DNA of 64,000 nucleotides from Saccharothrix sp. HUAS TT1. GTDB lineage: Bacteria; Actinomycetota; Actinomycetes; Mycobacteriales; Pseudonocardiaceae. This document shows positions 51,988-61,400 of this stretch, in pieces. The position numbers and the translations under genes were made by a program. The stretch is taken from assembly GCF_040744945.1 (NCBI RefSeq), contig NZ_CP160453.1, forward strand, positions 5,394,001-5,458,000, in the 5' to 3' direction. Every line of letters starts with the position of its first letter. Within the stretch, counting starts at the first letter, position 1. The notes below the pieces were generated by a model. The model saw only the letters and a list, made by a program, of their open reading frames with translations, did not search any database and was not told where the DNA came from.

Positions 51988-53520
51988 GTGGTGGAAGCGG
52001 AGGAGTTCGACTACGTCGTGGTCGGCGCGGGTTCGGCGGGCAGCGCGGTCGCGGCGCGGCTGTCCGAGGACCCTGCCGTCACCGTCGCCCTGGTGGAGGC
52101 GGGCGGCCCGGACGACCACCCGGGCATCGCGGTCCCGCTGGGCGCGCTGGAGCTGTTCGGGTCGGAGGTCGACTGGGACTTCACCACCGCGCCGCAGCCC
52201 GGTCTGGGCGGGCGGGAGGTGCCGTGGCCGCGCGGCCGGGTGCACGGCGGCTCGTCGGCCACCAACTTCCAGATGTGGGTGCCCGGCCACGCGGCCGACT
52301 TCGAGGACTGGCACCCGTCCTGGTCGTGGGACCACGTGCGGCCGTACTTCCGGCGGGCCGAGCGCTGGGCGGGTGAGCGCGAGGCCGGTCCCGGGTTCGG
52401 CGCCGCCGGGCCGCTGTGGATCTCACCGCAGCGCGACCCGGACCCGAGCAGCGCGAGGTTCCTCGACGCGTGCGCGGAGGTGGGTCTCAAGCCCGTCGAG
52501 GGCGGGCTGAGCGGGCCCGACAACACCGGGTGCGCGCTCACGCCCGTGACCCAGCGCGAGGGCGTCCGGTGGAGTTCGGCCGACGGCTACCTCAAGCCCG
52601 CGCTGGGCCGGTCGAACCTGACCGTGCTCAGCGGGCGGCAGGCCGAGCGGGTCGTGCTCGACGCGGGAGGCCGGGCCGTCGGCGTGCGACTGGCGGACCG
52701 GGCCCTCAACGCGCGCCGCGAGGTCGTGCTGTGCGCGGGCGCGGTCGGGTCGCCGCACCTCCTGCTGCTGTCCGGGATCGGACCGGCGGACGAGCTGCGC
52801 GCGGCGGGCGTCACCCCCCGGGTGGACCTGCCCGGCGTGGGTCGCGGGCTGCACGACCACATGATCCTCGACCTGGCCGTGCACGCGCCGGGCGCCACCC
52901 GCTTCCTGGAGGACGGCCGCGAGCGGTACGAGCGCGACCGCACCGGGCCGCTGAGCTCGAACATCGCCGAGGCGGTCGCGTTCCTGCGCGCCGACGGCGG
53001 CGACGGGCCGCCGGACCTGGAGCTGATCTGGTCGCCGATGGCGTTCTCCGAGGAGGGCGAGTTCATCCCCGGCTACACCGTGGGCGTGGTGCTGCTGCGC
53101 CCGGAGAGCCGGGGACGGCTCACCCTGGCGTCGGCGGACCCGGCCGTGCCGCCGCTCATCGACCCCGGCTACCTCACCGCGGAAGCCGACGTGCGCACGT
53201 ACGTCGCCGGGGTGCGGTTCGCCGAACGCATCCTCGCCGCGGCGGCGCTGGGCGACCTGCACGACGGGCCGGTCGCGCCGTGGCCCGCCGGCGCCGGGGT
53301 GGCCGACTACGTCCGGGAGCGCGCGAGCACCGTGTTCCACCCGGTCGGCTCGTGCCGGATGGGCGACGTGGTCGACGAACGGCTGCGGGTGCGCGGCGTG
53401 CCGGGGTTGCGCGTGGTCGACGCGTCGGTGATCCCCGCGGCGCCGCGCGGCCACACCCACGCCCACGCCGTGATGATCGCCGAACGAGCCGCCGACCTGC
53501 TCCGCGAAGACCGCGGCTGA
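51988..53520 (+). CDS. GMC family FAD oxidoreductase
   Basis: 510 residues. GTG 51988 is chosen because GGGAGGAG lies 5 nt upstream. FAD motif VVVGAGSAGSAVAARL, second FAD segment GSSATNFQMWVPGH, GMC signature 2-like region GAVGSPHLLLLSGIGP, and the catalytic histidines His451 (FHPVGSCRMG) and the His489-His493 cluster (GHTHAHAV). It is full-length for choline-dehydrogenase/alcohol-oxidase types. It oxidises an alcohol to aldehyde or ketone. In the operon it could prepare a carbonyl for the aminotransferase. A strong double terminator follows, so the transcript from 46557 probably ends here. Confidence 0.92.
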   Translation: MVEAEEFDYVVVGAGSAGSAVAARLSEDPAVTVALVEAGGPDDHPGIAVPLGALELFGSEVDWDFTTAPQPGLGGREVPWPRGRVHGGSSATNFQMWVPGHAADFEDWHPSWSWDHVRPYFRRAERWAGEREAGPGFGAAGPLWISPQRDPDPSSARFLDACAEVGLKPVEGGLSGPDNTGCALTPVTQREGVRWSSADGYLKPALGRSNLTVLSGRQAERVVLDAGGRAVGVRLADRALNARREVVLCAGAVGSPHLLLLSGIGPADELRAAGVTPRVDLPGVGRGLHDHMILDLAVHAPGATRFLEDGRERYERDRTGPLSSNIAEAVAFLRADGGDGPPDLELIWSPMAFSEEGEFIPGYTVGVVLLRPESRGRLTLASADPAVPPLIDPGYLTAEADVRTYVAGVRFAERILAAAALGDLHDGPVAPWPAGAGVADYVRERASTVFHPVGSCRMGDVVDERLRVRGVPGLRVVDASVIPAAPRGHTHAHAVMIAERAADLLREDRG

Positions 53521-53537
53521 CCACCGGTCCCACCACC

Positions 53538-53597
53538 CCGACGACCCGCGCGCCAACCGGCGCGCGGGTCGTCGGCGCATTTCGACCGGAAATGCGC
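53538..53597 (+). terminator. Double terminator after the GMC gene
   Basis: A perfect 17-bp stem CCGACGACCCGCGCGCC with AACC loop (53538-53575), then a second 9-bp stem GCGCATTTC/GAAATGCGC (53575-53597). Confidence 0.85.
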
Positions 53598-53612
53598 GGC
53601 TGATTGCCAAAT

Positions 53613-53641
53613 GAGCGGCCAGTTATTCCTCGGTGAGCGGT
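53613..53641 (+). promoter_or_regulatory. GAGCGG repeats at 22 bp, SARP-site candidate
   Basis: GAGCGGC (53613) and GAGCGGT (53635) lie exactly two 11-bp units apart, with a divergent unit between. The same GAGCGG heptamer core forms the minus-strand repeats at 46404-46436. A possible -10, CATTAG (about 53657), follows, with the SnoaL-like start at 53713. It suggests a second promoter under the same regulator. Confidence 0.5.
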
Positions 53642-53712
53642 CGGGCACGCGGCAGCCATTAGCGTGTTCGGTGGGCCAAGCGGAATCCGTGAGGAAAGCG
53701 AGGACTCTCCCT

Positions 53713-54129
53713 ATGACCGCCCAGATCGACTTGCAGAACCTTGACCTGACCGACGACCCCGATACCCAGAACGACGTTTTCCTGGCCGCGTTCAACTCGG
53801 GTCAGGGCGCGATCTTCGACAGCCTGTACCGGGACGACTCGATTTCCAACCTGTCCGGCGGACCGCTCAACGGCCAGGCGCGCACCGAGGCCATCGTCGC
53901 GCTGCTGGCGACCAAGCCGAAGCTGAAGTCCAAGGTCAAGGCCAACTTCACGGCGGGCGACACGTCGCTGATCATCGTGGAGTACGACCTGGAGATCACC
54001 AAGGAGGACGGCGCCAAGCAGCGCATCCTCGGCAAGTGCACCGACGTGCTGGTGCGCGGCGAGGACGGCAAGTGGATCATGGCGATCGACCGCCCGGTCG
54101 CCGACAGCGTCGAGGACATCCAGGGCTGA
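53713..54129 (+). CDS. SnoaL/NTF2-like protein 1
   Basis: 138 residues with the cone-shaped NTF2-like fold expected from FLAAFNSGQGAIFDSLYRDD in parts (helices), NLSGGPLNGQAR, and the alternating strands VEYDLEITKEDG and WIMAIDRP. Such proteins are polyketide cyclases, isomerases or hydroxylase partners, or ligand binders. It resembles the second copy (57924) in layout and in the ending W-x-x-AID-x-P. First gene of a three-gene operon with the flavin reductase and carboxylase, read from its own promoter. Shine-Dalgarno GAGGA upstream. The exact reaction cannot be told. Confidence 0.78.
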   Translation: MTAQIDLQNLDLTDDPDTQNDVFLAAFNSGQGAIFDSLYRDDSISNLSGGPLNGQARTEAIVALLATKPKLKSKVKANFTAGDTSLIIVEYDLEITKEDGAKQRILGKCTDVLVRGEDGKWIMAIDRPVADSVEDIQG

Positions 54130-54193
54130 GCCGCCCGCGCGGACCGCGTCGTCCGGCGCGGTCCGCGCCCTGTTCGCGGGAAGGACGTGTGCG

Positions 54194-54718
54194 ATGGAAC
54201 TGGCACCCGAGCTGACCGGGGTGTCCCCGACCGAGATGCGCTCCACGCTCGCCCGCTTCGCCACCGGCGTCGTCGTGCTGACCGTCGGTGGCGAGCACAT
54301 GCACGGGATGACCGCCAACGCCTTCAGCTCCGTGTCGCTGGACCCGCCGCTGGTGCTGTGCTGCGTCGCGCGCACGGCCGCCATGCACGGCGCGATCACC
54401 GCGGCGGGGCACTTCGCCACCTCCGTGCTGAGCGGTGACCAGGAGGCCAGCGCCCGTTGGTTCGCCGCCCGCGACCGGCCCCTGGGCCCCGCCCAGTTCG
54501 ACCGGGTCGACTGGACGGCCGGGCCGGTCACCGGCGCGCCGGTGCTGGCCGACTCGCTGGCGTGGCTGGAGTGCGAGCTGGCCGACGTGCACGAGGCGGG
54601 CGACCACACCGTGTTCTTCGGCCGGGTGCTGCGCGCCGGTCGCGGCGACGGCCGGGAGGGGTTGCTGTTCTTCGACGGAGGGTTCCGGCAGGTCGAGACG
54701 AGCGAAGGGCCACGATGA
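54194..54718 (+). CDS. Flavin reductase (HpaC-like, FMN-binding)
   Basis: 174 residues of the flavin reductase-like split-barrel family: MRSTLARFATGVVVLTVGG, GMTANAFSSVSLDPPLVLCCV and ATSVLSGDQEASARWFA are the usual landmarks (phosphate-binding TANAFSS, DPPL). It reduces free FMN/FAD with NAD(P)H and hands it to a two-component monooxygenase; the group D enzyme at 49359 is the natural partner. Shine-Dalgarno GAAGGA upstream. Its stop overlaps the carboxylase ATG (ATGA), implying coupled translation. Confidence 0.92.
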   Translation: MELAPELTGVSPTEMRSTLARFATGVVVLTVGGEHMHGMTANAFSSVSLDPPLVLCCVARTAAMHGAITAAGHFATSVLSGDQEASARWFAARDRPLGPAQFDRVDWTAGPVTGAPVLADSLAWLECELADVHEAGDHTVFFGRVLRAGRGDGREGLLFFDGGFRQVETSEGPR

Positions 54719-56292
54719 GCATTTCCGAGATGGACCTCCGGCCCGCCGCGCGCCCGACGTCGCCGCCGCCGCGCACCATGCGGGCGCTGCGCGACCGGCG
54801 TGACGAACTGGCCGGCCGCATCGGGTTGGGCGACCGGGTCGCGGTGGAGCGCCAGCACCGGCTGGGCAAGCGGACCGCCCGCGAGCGGCTGGAGCTGCTG
54901 CTGGACGAGGGCTCGTTCGTCGAGGTCGACATGTACCGGCGGGGCACCACCGGCGCGCACACCGACGGCGTGGTCGCGGGCTCCGGCACGGTGGACGGGC
55001 GCCGGGTGTTCGTCTACGCGCAGGACTTCACCATCTCCGGCGGATCGCTGGGCGCGGGCCACGCCGAGAAGATCCACAAGGTGCTGGACATGGCCGTGGC
55101 CACCGGGTCGCCCGTCGTCGCGTTGAACGACAGCGGTGGCGCGCGCATCCAGGAAGGGGTGATGGCGCTCAACGGTTACGGCGGCATCTTCCGCCGCCAG
55201 GTCGAAGCCTCCGGCATCATCCCGCAGATCAGCGTGGTGCTGGGCCCGTGCGCGGGTGGCGCGGCGTACTCGCCCGCGCTGGCCGACTTCACGTTCATGG
55301 TGCGCGAGACCGCGCAGCTGTACCTGACCGGGCCGGACGTGGTGAAGGCGGTCAGCGGCGAGCAGGTGACGCACGACCAGCTCGGCGGCGCCGACGTGCA
55401 CGGCTCCCTGTCGGGCGTGGCGTCGTTCGTGCACGACGACGAGGAGAGCTGCCTGGCCGACGTGCGGCACCTGCTGTCGCTGCTGCCGTCGAACAACCTG
55501 GAGCCGCCACCGCCGTGCGAACCGCCGGAGGACGACGACGTGCGGCCGGAGCTGGCCTCGCTCGTGCCGGTGGAGACGAGCCGGCCCTACGACATCCGGG
55601 CCGTGATCGGCGAGGTCGTGGACGACGGCGACTTCCTGGAGGTCCACGAGGGCTGGGCGGCCAACGTGGTGTGCGCGCTGGCCCGGGTCGGCGGCGAGGT
55701 CGTCGGCGTGGTCGGCAACCAGCCGCTGGTGCTGGCGGGCGTGCTGGACACCGCGGCGTCGCAGAAGGCGGCCCGGTTCGTGCGGTTCTGCGACGCGTTC
55801 AACATCCCGCTGGTGACGCTGGTGGACGTGCCGGGCTTCCTGCCGGGCACGGACCAGGAGTACGGCGGCGCGATCCGGCACGGCGCCAAGCTGCTGTACG
55901 CCTACTGCGAGGCTTCGGTGCCCCGGGTGCAGGTGATCCTGCGCAAGGCGTACGGCGGGGCGTACATCGTGATGGACTCCAGGTCGATCGGCTGCGACCT
56001 GTCGCTGGCGTGGCCGACCAACGAGATCGCGGTGATGGGCGCGGAGGCGGCGGTGAACGTCATCCACCGCAAGGAGCTGGCCGCCGCCGCGGACCCGGAC
56101 GAGCTGCGGCAGGTGCTCGTCACCCGGTACACCGACGAGCTGGCGCACCCGTACTACGCGGCCGAGCGCGGTCTGGTGGACGACGTGATCGACCCGGCGC
56201 AGACGCGCGCGGCGGTCCGGCGCGGGTTGGCGATGCTGCGCGACAAGCGCCGCCGCACCCCGGCGAGGAAGCACGGCAACGTGCCGTTGTGA
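54715..56292 (+). CDS. Acyl-CoA carboxylase beta subunit (carboxyltransferase, PccB-like)
   Basis: 525 residues, full length for propionyl/acetyl-CoA carboxylase beta chains. It shows the two crotonase-fold halves: RLGKRTARERLELLLDEGSF, GGSLGAGHAEKIHKVLDMA, GPCAGGAAYSPALADF (first GG oxyanion hole) and VDVPGFLPGTDQEYGGAIRHGAKLL, ILRKAYGGAYIVMDS (second). It transfers CO2 from biotin to acyl-CoA; the alpha (biotin) subunit must be encoded elsewhere. In this cluster it would feed PKS extender units. The two visible AT domains look malonyl-specific, so a methylmalonyl or unusual unit would be for later modules. Overlaps the flavin reductase stop by 4 bp. Confidence 0.93.
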   Translation: MSISEMDLRPAARPTSPPPRTMRALRDRRDELAGRIGLGDRVAVERQHRLGKRTARERLELLLDEGSFVEVDMYRRGTTGAHTDGVVAGSGTVDGRRVFVYAQDFTISGGSLGAGHAEKIHKVLDMAVATGSPVVALNDSGGARIQEGVMALNGYGGIFRRQVEASGIIPQISVVLGPCAGGAAYSPALADFTFMVRETAQLYLTGPDVVKAVSGEQVTHDQLGGADVHGSLSGVASFVHDDEESCLADVRHLLSLLPSNNLEPPPPCEPPEDDDVRPELASLVPVETSRPYDIRAVIGEVVDDGDFLEVHEGWAANVVCALARVGGEVVGVVGNQPLVLAGVLDTAASQKAARFVRFCDAFNIPLVTLVDVPGFLPGTDQEYGGAIRHGAKLLYAYCEASVPRVQVILRKAYGGAYIVMDSRSIGCDLSLAWPTNEIAVMGAEAAVNVIHRKELAAAADPDELRQVLVTRYTDELAHPYYAAERGLVDDVIDPAQTRAAVRRGLAMLRDKRRRTPARKHGNVPL

Positions 56293-56308
56293 TCGGCTGA
56301 GCGGGAGA

Positions 56309-56344
56309 TCGAGGCCGCCGGGACACCCGTCCCGGCGGCCTCGA
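56309..56344. terminator. Bidirectional terminator 1
   Basis: A perfect 16-bp stem TCGAGGCCGCCGGGAC with ACCC loop, just after the carboxylase gene, in the gap to the convergent aminotransferase. Confidence 0.85.
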
Positions 56345-56409
56345 CCGCGTGCCGGGTGATCGGGGAGGCTCCGGAGTCCGAGCAGGGCGACCAGCGGCTC
56401 AACGCTGAA

Positions 56410-56444
56410 CGGCCCACCGACCGGGGGGAGCGGTCGGTGGGCCG
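56410..56444. terminator. Bidirectional terminator 2
   Basis: A 13-bp stem CGGCCCACCGACC/GGTCGGTGGGCCG with a 9-nt loop, just before the aminotransferase stop (minus strand). Confidence 0.8.
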
Positions 56445-56473
56445 TCGGGGAGAGCCGACCCCCTGGGGGTGGG

Positions 56474-57922
56474 TCAGCCGGGTAGCAGGGCGAACGGGTC
56501 GTCGCGCAGGGCGGTGCAGACCGCGCGCAGGCCGTCGGCCAGTTGCCCGATCTCCTCGTCGGTGATGAACACCGACGGTTCGAACCGCAGGGTGTGCGAG
56601 GCGCTGGCGGTCGGGAAGACGCGCACGCGGTGGGCGTTGAGCAGGTAGCCGGCCAGCACGTAGCCCAGCAGGCCCTGGCCCGCCAGCTCGCCGACCGGTC
56701 CCGCCGCGCCGCTCTGGTCGTGGAACTCCAGGCCCAGCATCAGGCCGCGACCGCGCACGTCGGCGACCACCGCCGGGAACTCGTCCCGCACCGCGCGCAA
56801 CGCCGACTCCAGCGCCGCGCCGCGCGTGGCCGCGCGCTGGTAGACGTCGGTCGACTCGACCAGCTCGACCACCCGCGACCCGATGTGGCAGGAGAACGCG
56901 TCCTTGGCGAACGTCGAGCTGTGCAGCAGCTCGAAGTCCGACACGTACGCCGACTGCCGCATCAGCGTCACCGCCGACTTGGCGACGCCGCCGCCCAGCG
57001 CCTTGGCCAGCAGCACGTAGTCGCCGAGCAGCCCGACGTGCGACGAGGCGAAGAACGCCCCGGTCCGCCCGACGCCGGTCTGGATCTCGTCCACCACGAC
57101 CGGGAAGCCGCCCGCGTCGGCCGCGGCGCGGATGTCGGCCGCGACCTCCGCGTCCAGCACGTGGATGCCGCCCTCGCCCTGGATCGGCTCGACGAAGAAC
57201 GCGGCGATCACCGGCAGGTCCCGCTCGACCAGCCCGCCGTCCTGGACGTCGAGCAGCGTGACGCGGCACGCCTCGACCTCCTTGGCGACCTCGCCGCCGG
57301 ACACGAAGCGCGCCTGCACGGCCAGCGTGCGGAACGGCAGCCGGTAGCCCGCGTTGTGGGTGAGCTGGACGCTGCCCGCCAGCTTGCCGTGGAAGGACCC
57401 CTCCAGCGTCAGGAACACCGGGGGCGCGTCGTACCGGCCCTCGTTGTGCTCGCGCACCCGTTCGGCCAGCTCGGCGGGCGCGTCGGCCAGGTGCGCCTCG
57501 ATCTCCTCGCGCAGCGCCGCCACCCGCGCGCCGCGGGCCATCTCGGCGTGCTTGAGAGCGACCTCGACGGCCTCCGCGCCGGTGCTGGCGAAGATCGCCG
57601 AGTAGGGCTCGTCGGTGCCGAACTCCCGCCACAGCACGCGGTTGAGCGCCAGGGCCAGGTCGTTGGCGTAGGGGTGGTAGGAGAACTGGGCGTGCACCGG
57701 GACCTGCCGGTCCAGCAGCTCCCGGGCGCACTTCACGATCTCCGGGTGGTTGTGGCCCAGCACCAGCGAGCCGTAGCCGCCGACGAAGTCCACCACCGGC
57801 ACCTCGTCACCGGACGGGTGGCGCCACCACAGCGTGTCCGCTTCGCCGCGCACGTACTCGGCGTCCAGTCCCAACTGGGACAACAGGCCGCCCAGGTGCG
57901 CCTCGGCCAGTCGCGGCTCCAT
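56474..57922 (-). CDS. Class III PLP-dependent aminotransferase 2
   Basis: 482 residues, homologous along its length to the copy at 46557: LGHNHPEIVKCA, IFASTGAEAVEVALKHA, LTLEGSFHGKLAGSVQLTHN, VVDEIQTGVGRTG and Lys307 in [14 protein letters not shown]. It keeps the same extra helical segment between the ALKHAEMARGA and FHGK motifs. The pair may transaminate different positions of the product, or one may act on a carrier-bound chain; this is inference. The start codon lies 1 bp after the stop of the second SnoaL-like gene (TGACATG), with no clear Shine-Dalgarno, so translation is probably coupled. Confidence 0.9.
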   Translation of the reverse strand: MEPRLAEAHLGGLLSQLGLDAEYVRGEADTLWWRHPSGDEVPVVDFVGGYGSLVLGHNHPEIVKCARELLDRQVPVHAQFSYHPYANDLALALNRVLWREFGTDEPYSAIFASTGAEAVEVALKHAEMARGARVAALREEIEAHLADAPAELAERVREHNEGRYDAPPVFLTLEGSFHGKLAGSVQLTHNAGYRLPFRTLAVQARFVSGGEVAKEVEACRVTLLDVQDGGLVERDLPVIAAFFVEPIQGEGGIHVLDAEVAADIRAAADAGGFPVVVDEIQTGVGRTGAFFASSHVGLLGDYVLLAKALGGGVAKSAVTLMRQSAYVSDFELLHSSTFAKDAFSCHIGSRVVELVESTDVYQRAATRGAALESALRAVRDEFPAVVADVRGRGLMLGLEFHDQSGAAGPVGELAGQGLLGYVLAGYLLNAHRVRVFPTASASHTLRFEPSVFITDEEIGQLADGLRAVCTALRDDPFALLPG

Positions 57923-57923
57923 G

Positions 57924-58298
57924 TCAGTTGTCGCCGAACGGGTTGTCGATGGCGTAGCGCCACTTGCCGTCCGGGCCCTTGCGCAGCACGTCCAGACCCG
58001 TGCCGGAGAGCGGTTCCTCGCCCTCGACGTCGAACGACCAGTCGACGACCAGCAGCGCCGTGTCCCCGGTCACGTAGGACTCCTTGAGCTCGGCGCGCAT
58101 CGCCGGGCGCTTGGCCATGAACTCCTTCACGGCCTGCTCGTGCTCGACGCCGCTGATGGGCTTTTCCGGGTCCCACACCGACACCGCGTCCTCGGTGTAG
58201 AGCGACAGGACGGCATCGGCGTCGCCCGCGTTCATCAGCTGGACGTACAGCGCGGTCATCTTCGTGGCGTCGTCGGGCAGCGTGACGTTCGTGGTCAT
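57924..58298 (-). CDS. SnoaL/NTF2-like protein 2
   Basis: 124 residues from ATG 58298 (a longer frame adds a non-conserved leader). Landmarks: TALYVQLMNAGDADAVLSLY, VSVWDPEKPISGVEH, LLVVDWSFDVEG and WRYAIDNPFGDN. It is an SgcJ/ketosteroid-isomerase-type NTF2-like protein and parallels the copy at 53713. Known relatives act as cyclases, isomerases or hydrolyse polyketide intermediates. It is first in a two-gene operon with aminotransferase 2, divergent from the PKS, with which it shares a 192-bp control region. Confidence 0.78.
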   Translation of the reverse strand: MTTNVTLPDDATKMTALYVQLMNAGDADAVLSLYTEDAVSVWDPEKPISGVEHEQAVKEFMAKRPAMRAELKESYVTGDTALLVVDWSFDVEGEEPLSGTGLDVLRKGPDGKWRYAIDNPFGDN

Positions 58299-58368
58299 GG
58301 ACCAGTCCTTTTCTGGGTCGGCTGGTTCTGGGTTTGGCCGGAATGACGGATCCGACGTTAACCAGGGC

Positions 58369-58386
58369 TCGGTCACGCGTCGGTAA
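58369..58386 (+). promoter_or_regulatory. TCGGT(C/A)A repeats 11 bp apart in the PKS promoter
   Basis: TCGGTCA (58369-58375) and TCGGTAA (58380-58386), one 11-bp unit apart, in the divergent region between SnoaL-like 2 and the PKS. TTCTGGG also repeats at 58311 and 58326. Weak candidate SARP or other activator site. Confidence 0.35.
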
Positions 58387-58490
58387 TTCGCCGACCGGAG
58401 AACGCCCGCCTACCGCTTCATGACTGCCCGGGCGGAATTCCTCGGTAGAACCGGAGATCGGAAACCATCACGCTCGCGAAGGGCTTGTCG

Positions 58491-61400
58491 ATGACGAACC
58501 TGGACGACACGGTCGCGGTGGTCGGTGTGTCCTGCCGGCTGCCCGGCGCGACCGACCCGGCCGCGTTCTGGCGGCTGCTGCGCGATGGCCGGGACGCGGT
58601 GACCGAGGTGCCCGCGGACCGGTGGGAGGCGTTGTCGCCGGAGACCAGGGCGGTGCGGGGCGCGCGGTACGGCGCGTTCCTGGACGCGGTGGGCGACTTC
58701 GACGCCGGGTTCTTCGGCATCTCCCCCCGGGAGGCCGCCGCCACCGACCCGCAGCAGCGGCTGGTGCTGGAGCTGGCCTGGGAGGCGCTGGAGGACGCCG
58801 GGATCGTGCCCGCGTCGCTGGCGGGCACGGCGGCCTCGGTGTTCGTGGGCTCGTTGCGCGACGACTACGCCGGGCTGGTGCTCGGGCGCGGCGCGATCAC
58901 CCAGCACACCAACACCGGCACGCACCGCGGCATCATCGCCAACCGGGTGTCGTACGCGCTGGACCTGCGCGGGCCGAGCGTCGTGGTGGACACCGCGCAG
59001 TCGTCGTCGCTGGTCGCCGTGCACCTCGCGGCGGAGAGCGTGCGCAGCGGCGAGTCGCCGCTGGCGCTGGCGGCGGGCGTGAACCTGAACATCCTCGGCG
59101 AGGGCGCGCTGGGCGCGGACAAGTTCGGCGGCCTGTCCCCGGACGGCCGGTGCTTCACCTTCGACGCCAGGGCCAACGGGTACGTGCGCGGCGAGGGCGC
59201 GGCCGTGCTGGTGCTGAAGCCGCTGCGCGCCGCCCTGGCCGACGGCGACGACGTGTACGCGGTGATCCGGGGGAGCGCGGTCAACAACGACGGCGCGACG
59301 CCGGGCCTGACCGTGCCGCGGCCCGCGGCGCAGGCGGCGGTCGTGCGGGCGGCGCAGCGGCGGGCCGGGGTGGACCCCTCGGCGGTGCAGTACGTGGAGC
59401 TGCACGGCACCGGCACGCCGGTCGGCGACCCGATCGAGGCCGCCGGGCTGGGCGAGGCGTTCGCGGGCCGGGCCGAGCCGCTGCCCGTGGGGTCGGTGAA
59501 GACGAACGTCGGGCACCTGGAGGGCGCGGCGGGCGTCGTCGGCCTGCTGAAGTCGGTGCTGGCCATCCGGCACCGCGAGCTGCCCGCGAGCCTGAACTTC
59601 GACACGCCCAACCCCGAGGTGGGGCTGACCGAGCACAACCTGACCGTCCACACCGGGCACACCGACTGGCCGCACCCCGACCGGCCGCTGGTGGCCGGCG
59701 TGAGCTCCTTCGGCATGGGGGGCACGAACTGCCACGTGGTCGTCGCCGAACCGCCCGCCCGGCAGGCCGCACCCGACGTCACCGAGGCGTCCTCGCCCGC
59801 GGTCGTCCCCATTTCCGGGCGCACGCCCGAGGCGCTGCGGGCGCACGCCGCGCTCCTCCGGGGAACCGAGGGCGAGCCGCGCGACCTCGGCTGGTCCCTC
59901 GCCACCACGCGCACGTCGTTCGAGCACCGGGCAGTGGTCATCGCGTCCGACCGCGACTCCCTCGACGCGGGCCTGGACGCCATCGCGTCGGGTGTGCCCG
60001 CGTCCCACGTCGTCAGCGGCGCCGTCACGGACGGCTCGCTCGGCGTCGTCTTCACCGGCCAGGGCGCGCAGCGCGCCGGCATGGGCGGTCTGCTGCACCG
60101 CGCGTTCCCGGTGTTCGCGGAGGCGTTCGACGAGGTCTGCGCGCACCTCGACCCCGGGCTGCGCGACGTCATCACCTCGGGCGAGGGCCTGGACGACACG
60201 GCCTGGACCCAGCCCGCCCTCTTCGCGGTCGAGGTGGCCGCCTACCGGCTGGCCGAGTCGTGGGGCCTCGCGCCGCGGGTCGTGCTGGGCCACTCCATCG
60301 GCGAGATCGCGGCCGCCCACGTCGCCGGCGTCCTGTCCCTGCCCGACGCCTGCGCCCTGGTGAGCGCGCGCGGCAGGTTGATGGGCGCGCTGCCCGCCGG
60401 CGGCGCGATGCTCGCGGTGGAGGCGGCCGAGGAGGAGCTGGACCTGCCGGACGGCGTGGCGCTCGCCGCGGTCAACGGTCCGCGGTCGGTCGTGGTGTCC
60501 GGGCACGAGGACGCCGTCACCGCCTACGCGGAGACCCTGACCGGCCACCGCACCAAGCGGCTGACCGTCAGCCACGCGTTCCACTCGCCGCTGATGGACC
60601 CGATGCTGGACGAGTTCCGCGAGGTCGTGCGCGGCCTCGCGTTCCACGAGCCGGTCATCCCGGTGGTGTCGACCGTGCGCCCCGACGCCGACCTCACCGA
60701 CCCCGAGCACTGGGTCCGCCAGGTCCGCGAACCCGTCCGGTTCCTCCAGGCCGTGCGGGCGCTGGAGGTCGCCACGCTGGTCGAGGCCGGACCGGACGGC
60801 GTGTGCTCCGCGATGGCGGCCGACGCCGGTGTGCGCGCGTTCCCGATGATGCGCAAGGGCCAGGACGAGGTGACCACCGTGCTGACCGCGCTCGCCGCCG
60901 CCCACGCGCGCGGCGTGGCCGTCGACTGGTCCGCCCTGCGCGTCGGGCGGCGGGTCAAGCTGCCCACCTACCCGTTCCAGCGGGAACGGCACTGGCTGGA
61001 CGAGCGCGCCCAGTCGGTCGGCGTCCGTCCGGTCGGCGCCCGGCCCGCGCCGGCGGCGGGTCGGCTCGCGGCCGCCGAGCCGGTCGAGAGGTCGGCGGAC
61101 GTCTCCCGGCTGGTGGTCCACCACGTCGCCGCGGTGCTCGGGACGGAGCCGGGCAAGGTCGACGCGCGCCGGCCGTTCCGCGACCTCGGGTTCGACTCGC
61201 TGATGGGCGTCGAGCTGCGGGAGAACCTGGCCGCCGCGACCGGCCGCGACCTGCCCACCGGTCTGCTGTTCGAGCACCCCACCCCGCGAGCCGTCATCGC
61301 CTACCTCCAGCAGGACGACATCGCCGACGAGACCCCCGAGCCCGGCGAGCAGAGCCACGAGCCGATCGCGATCGTGGGCATGGCGTGCCGCTTCCCGGGC

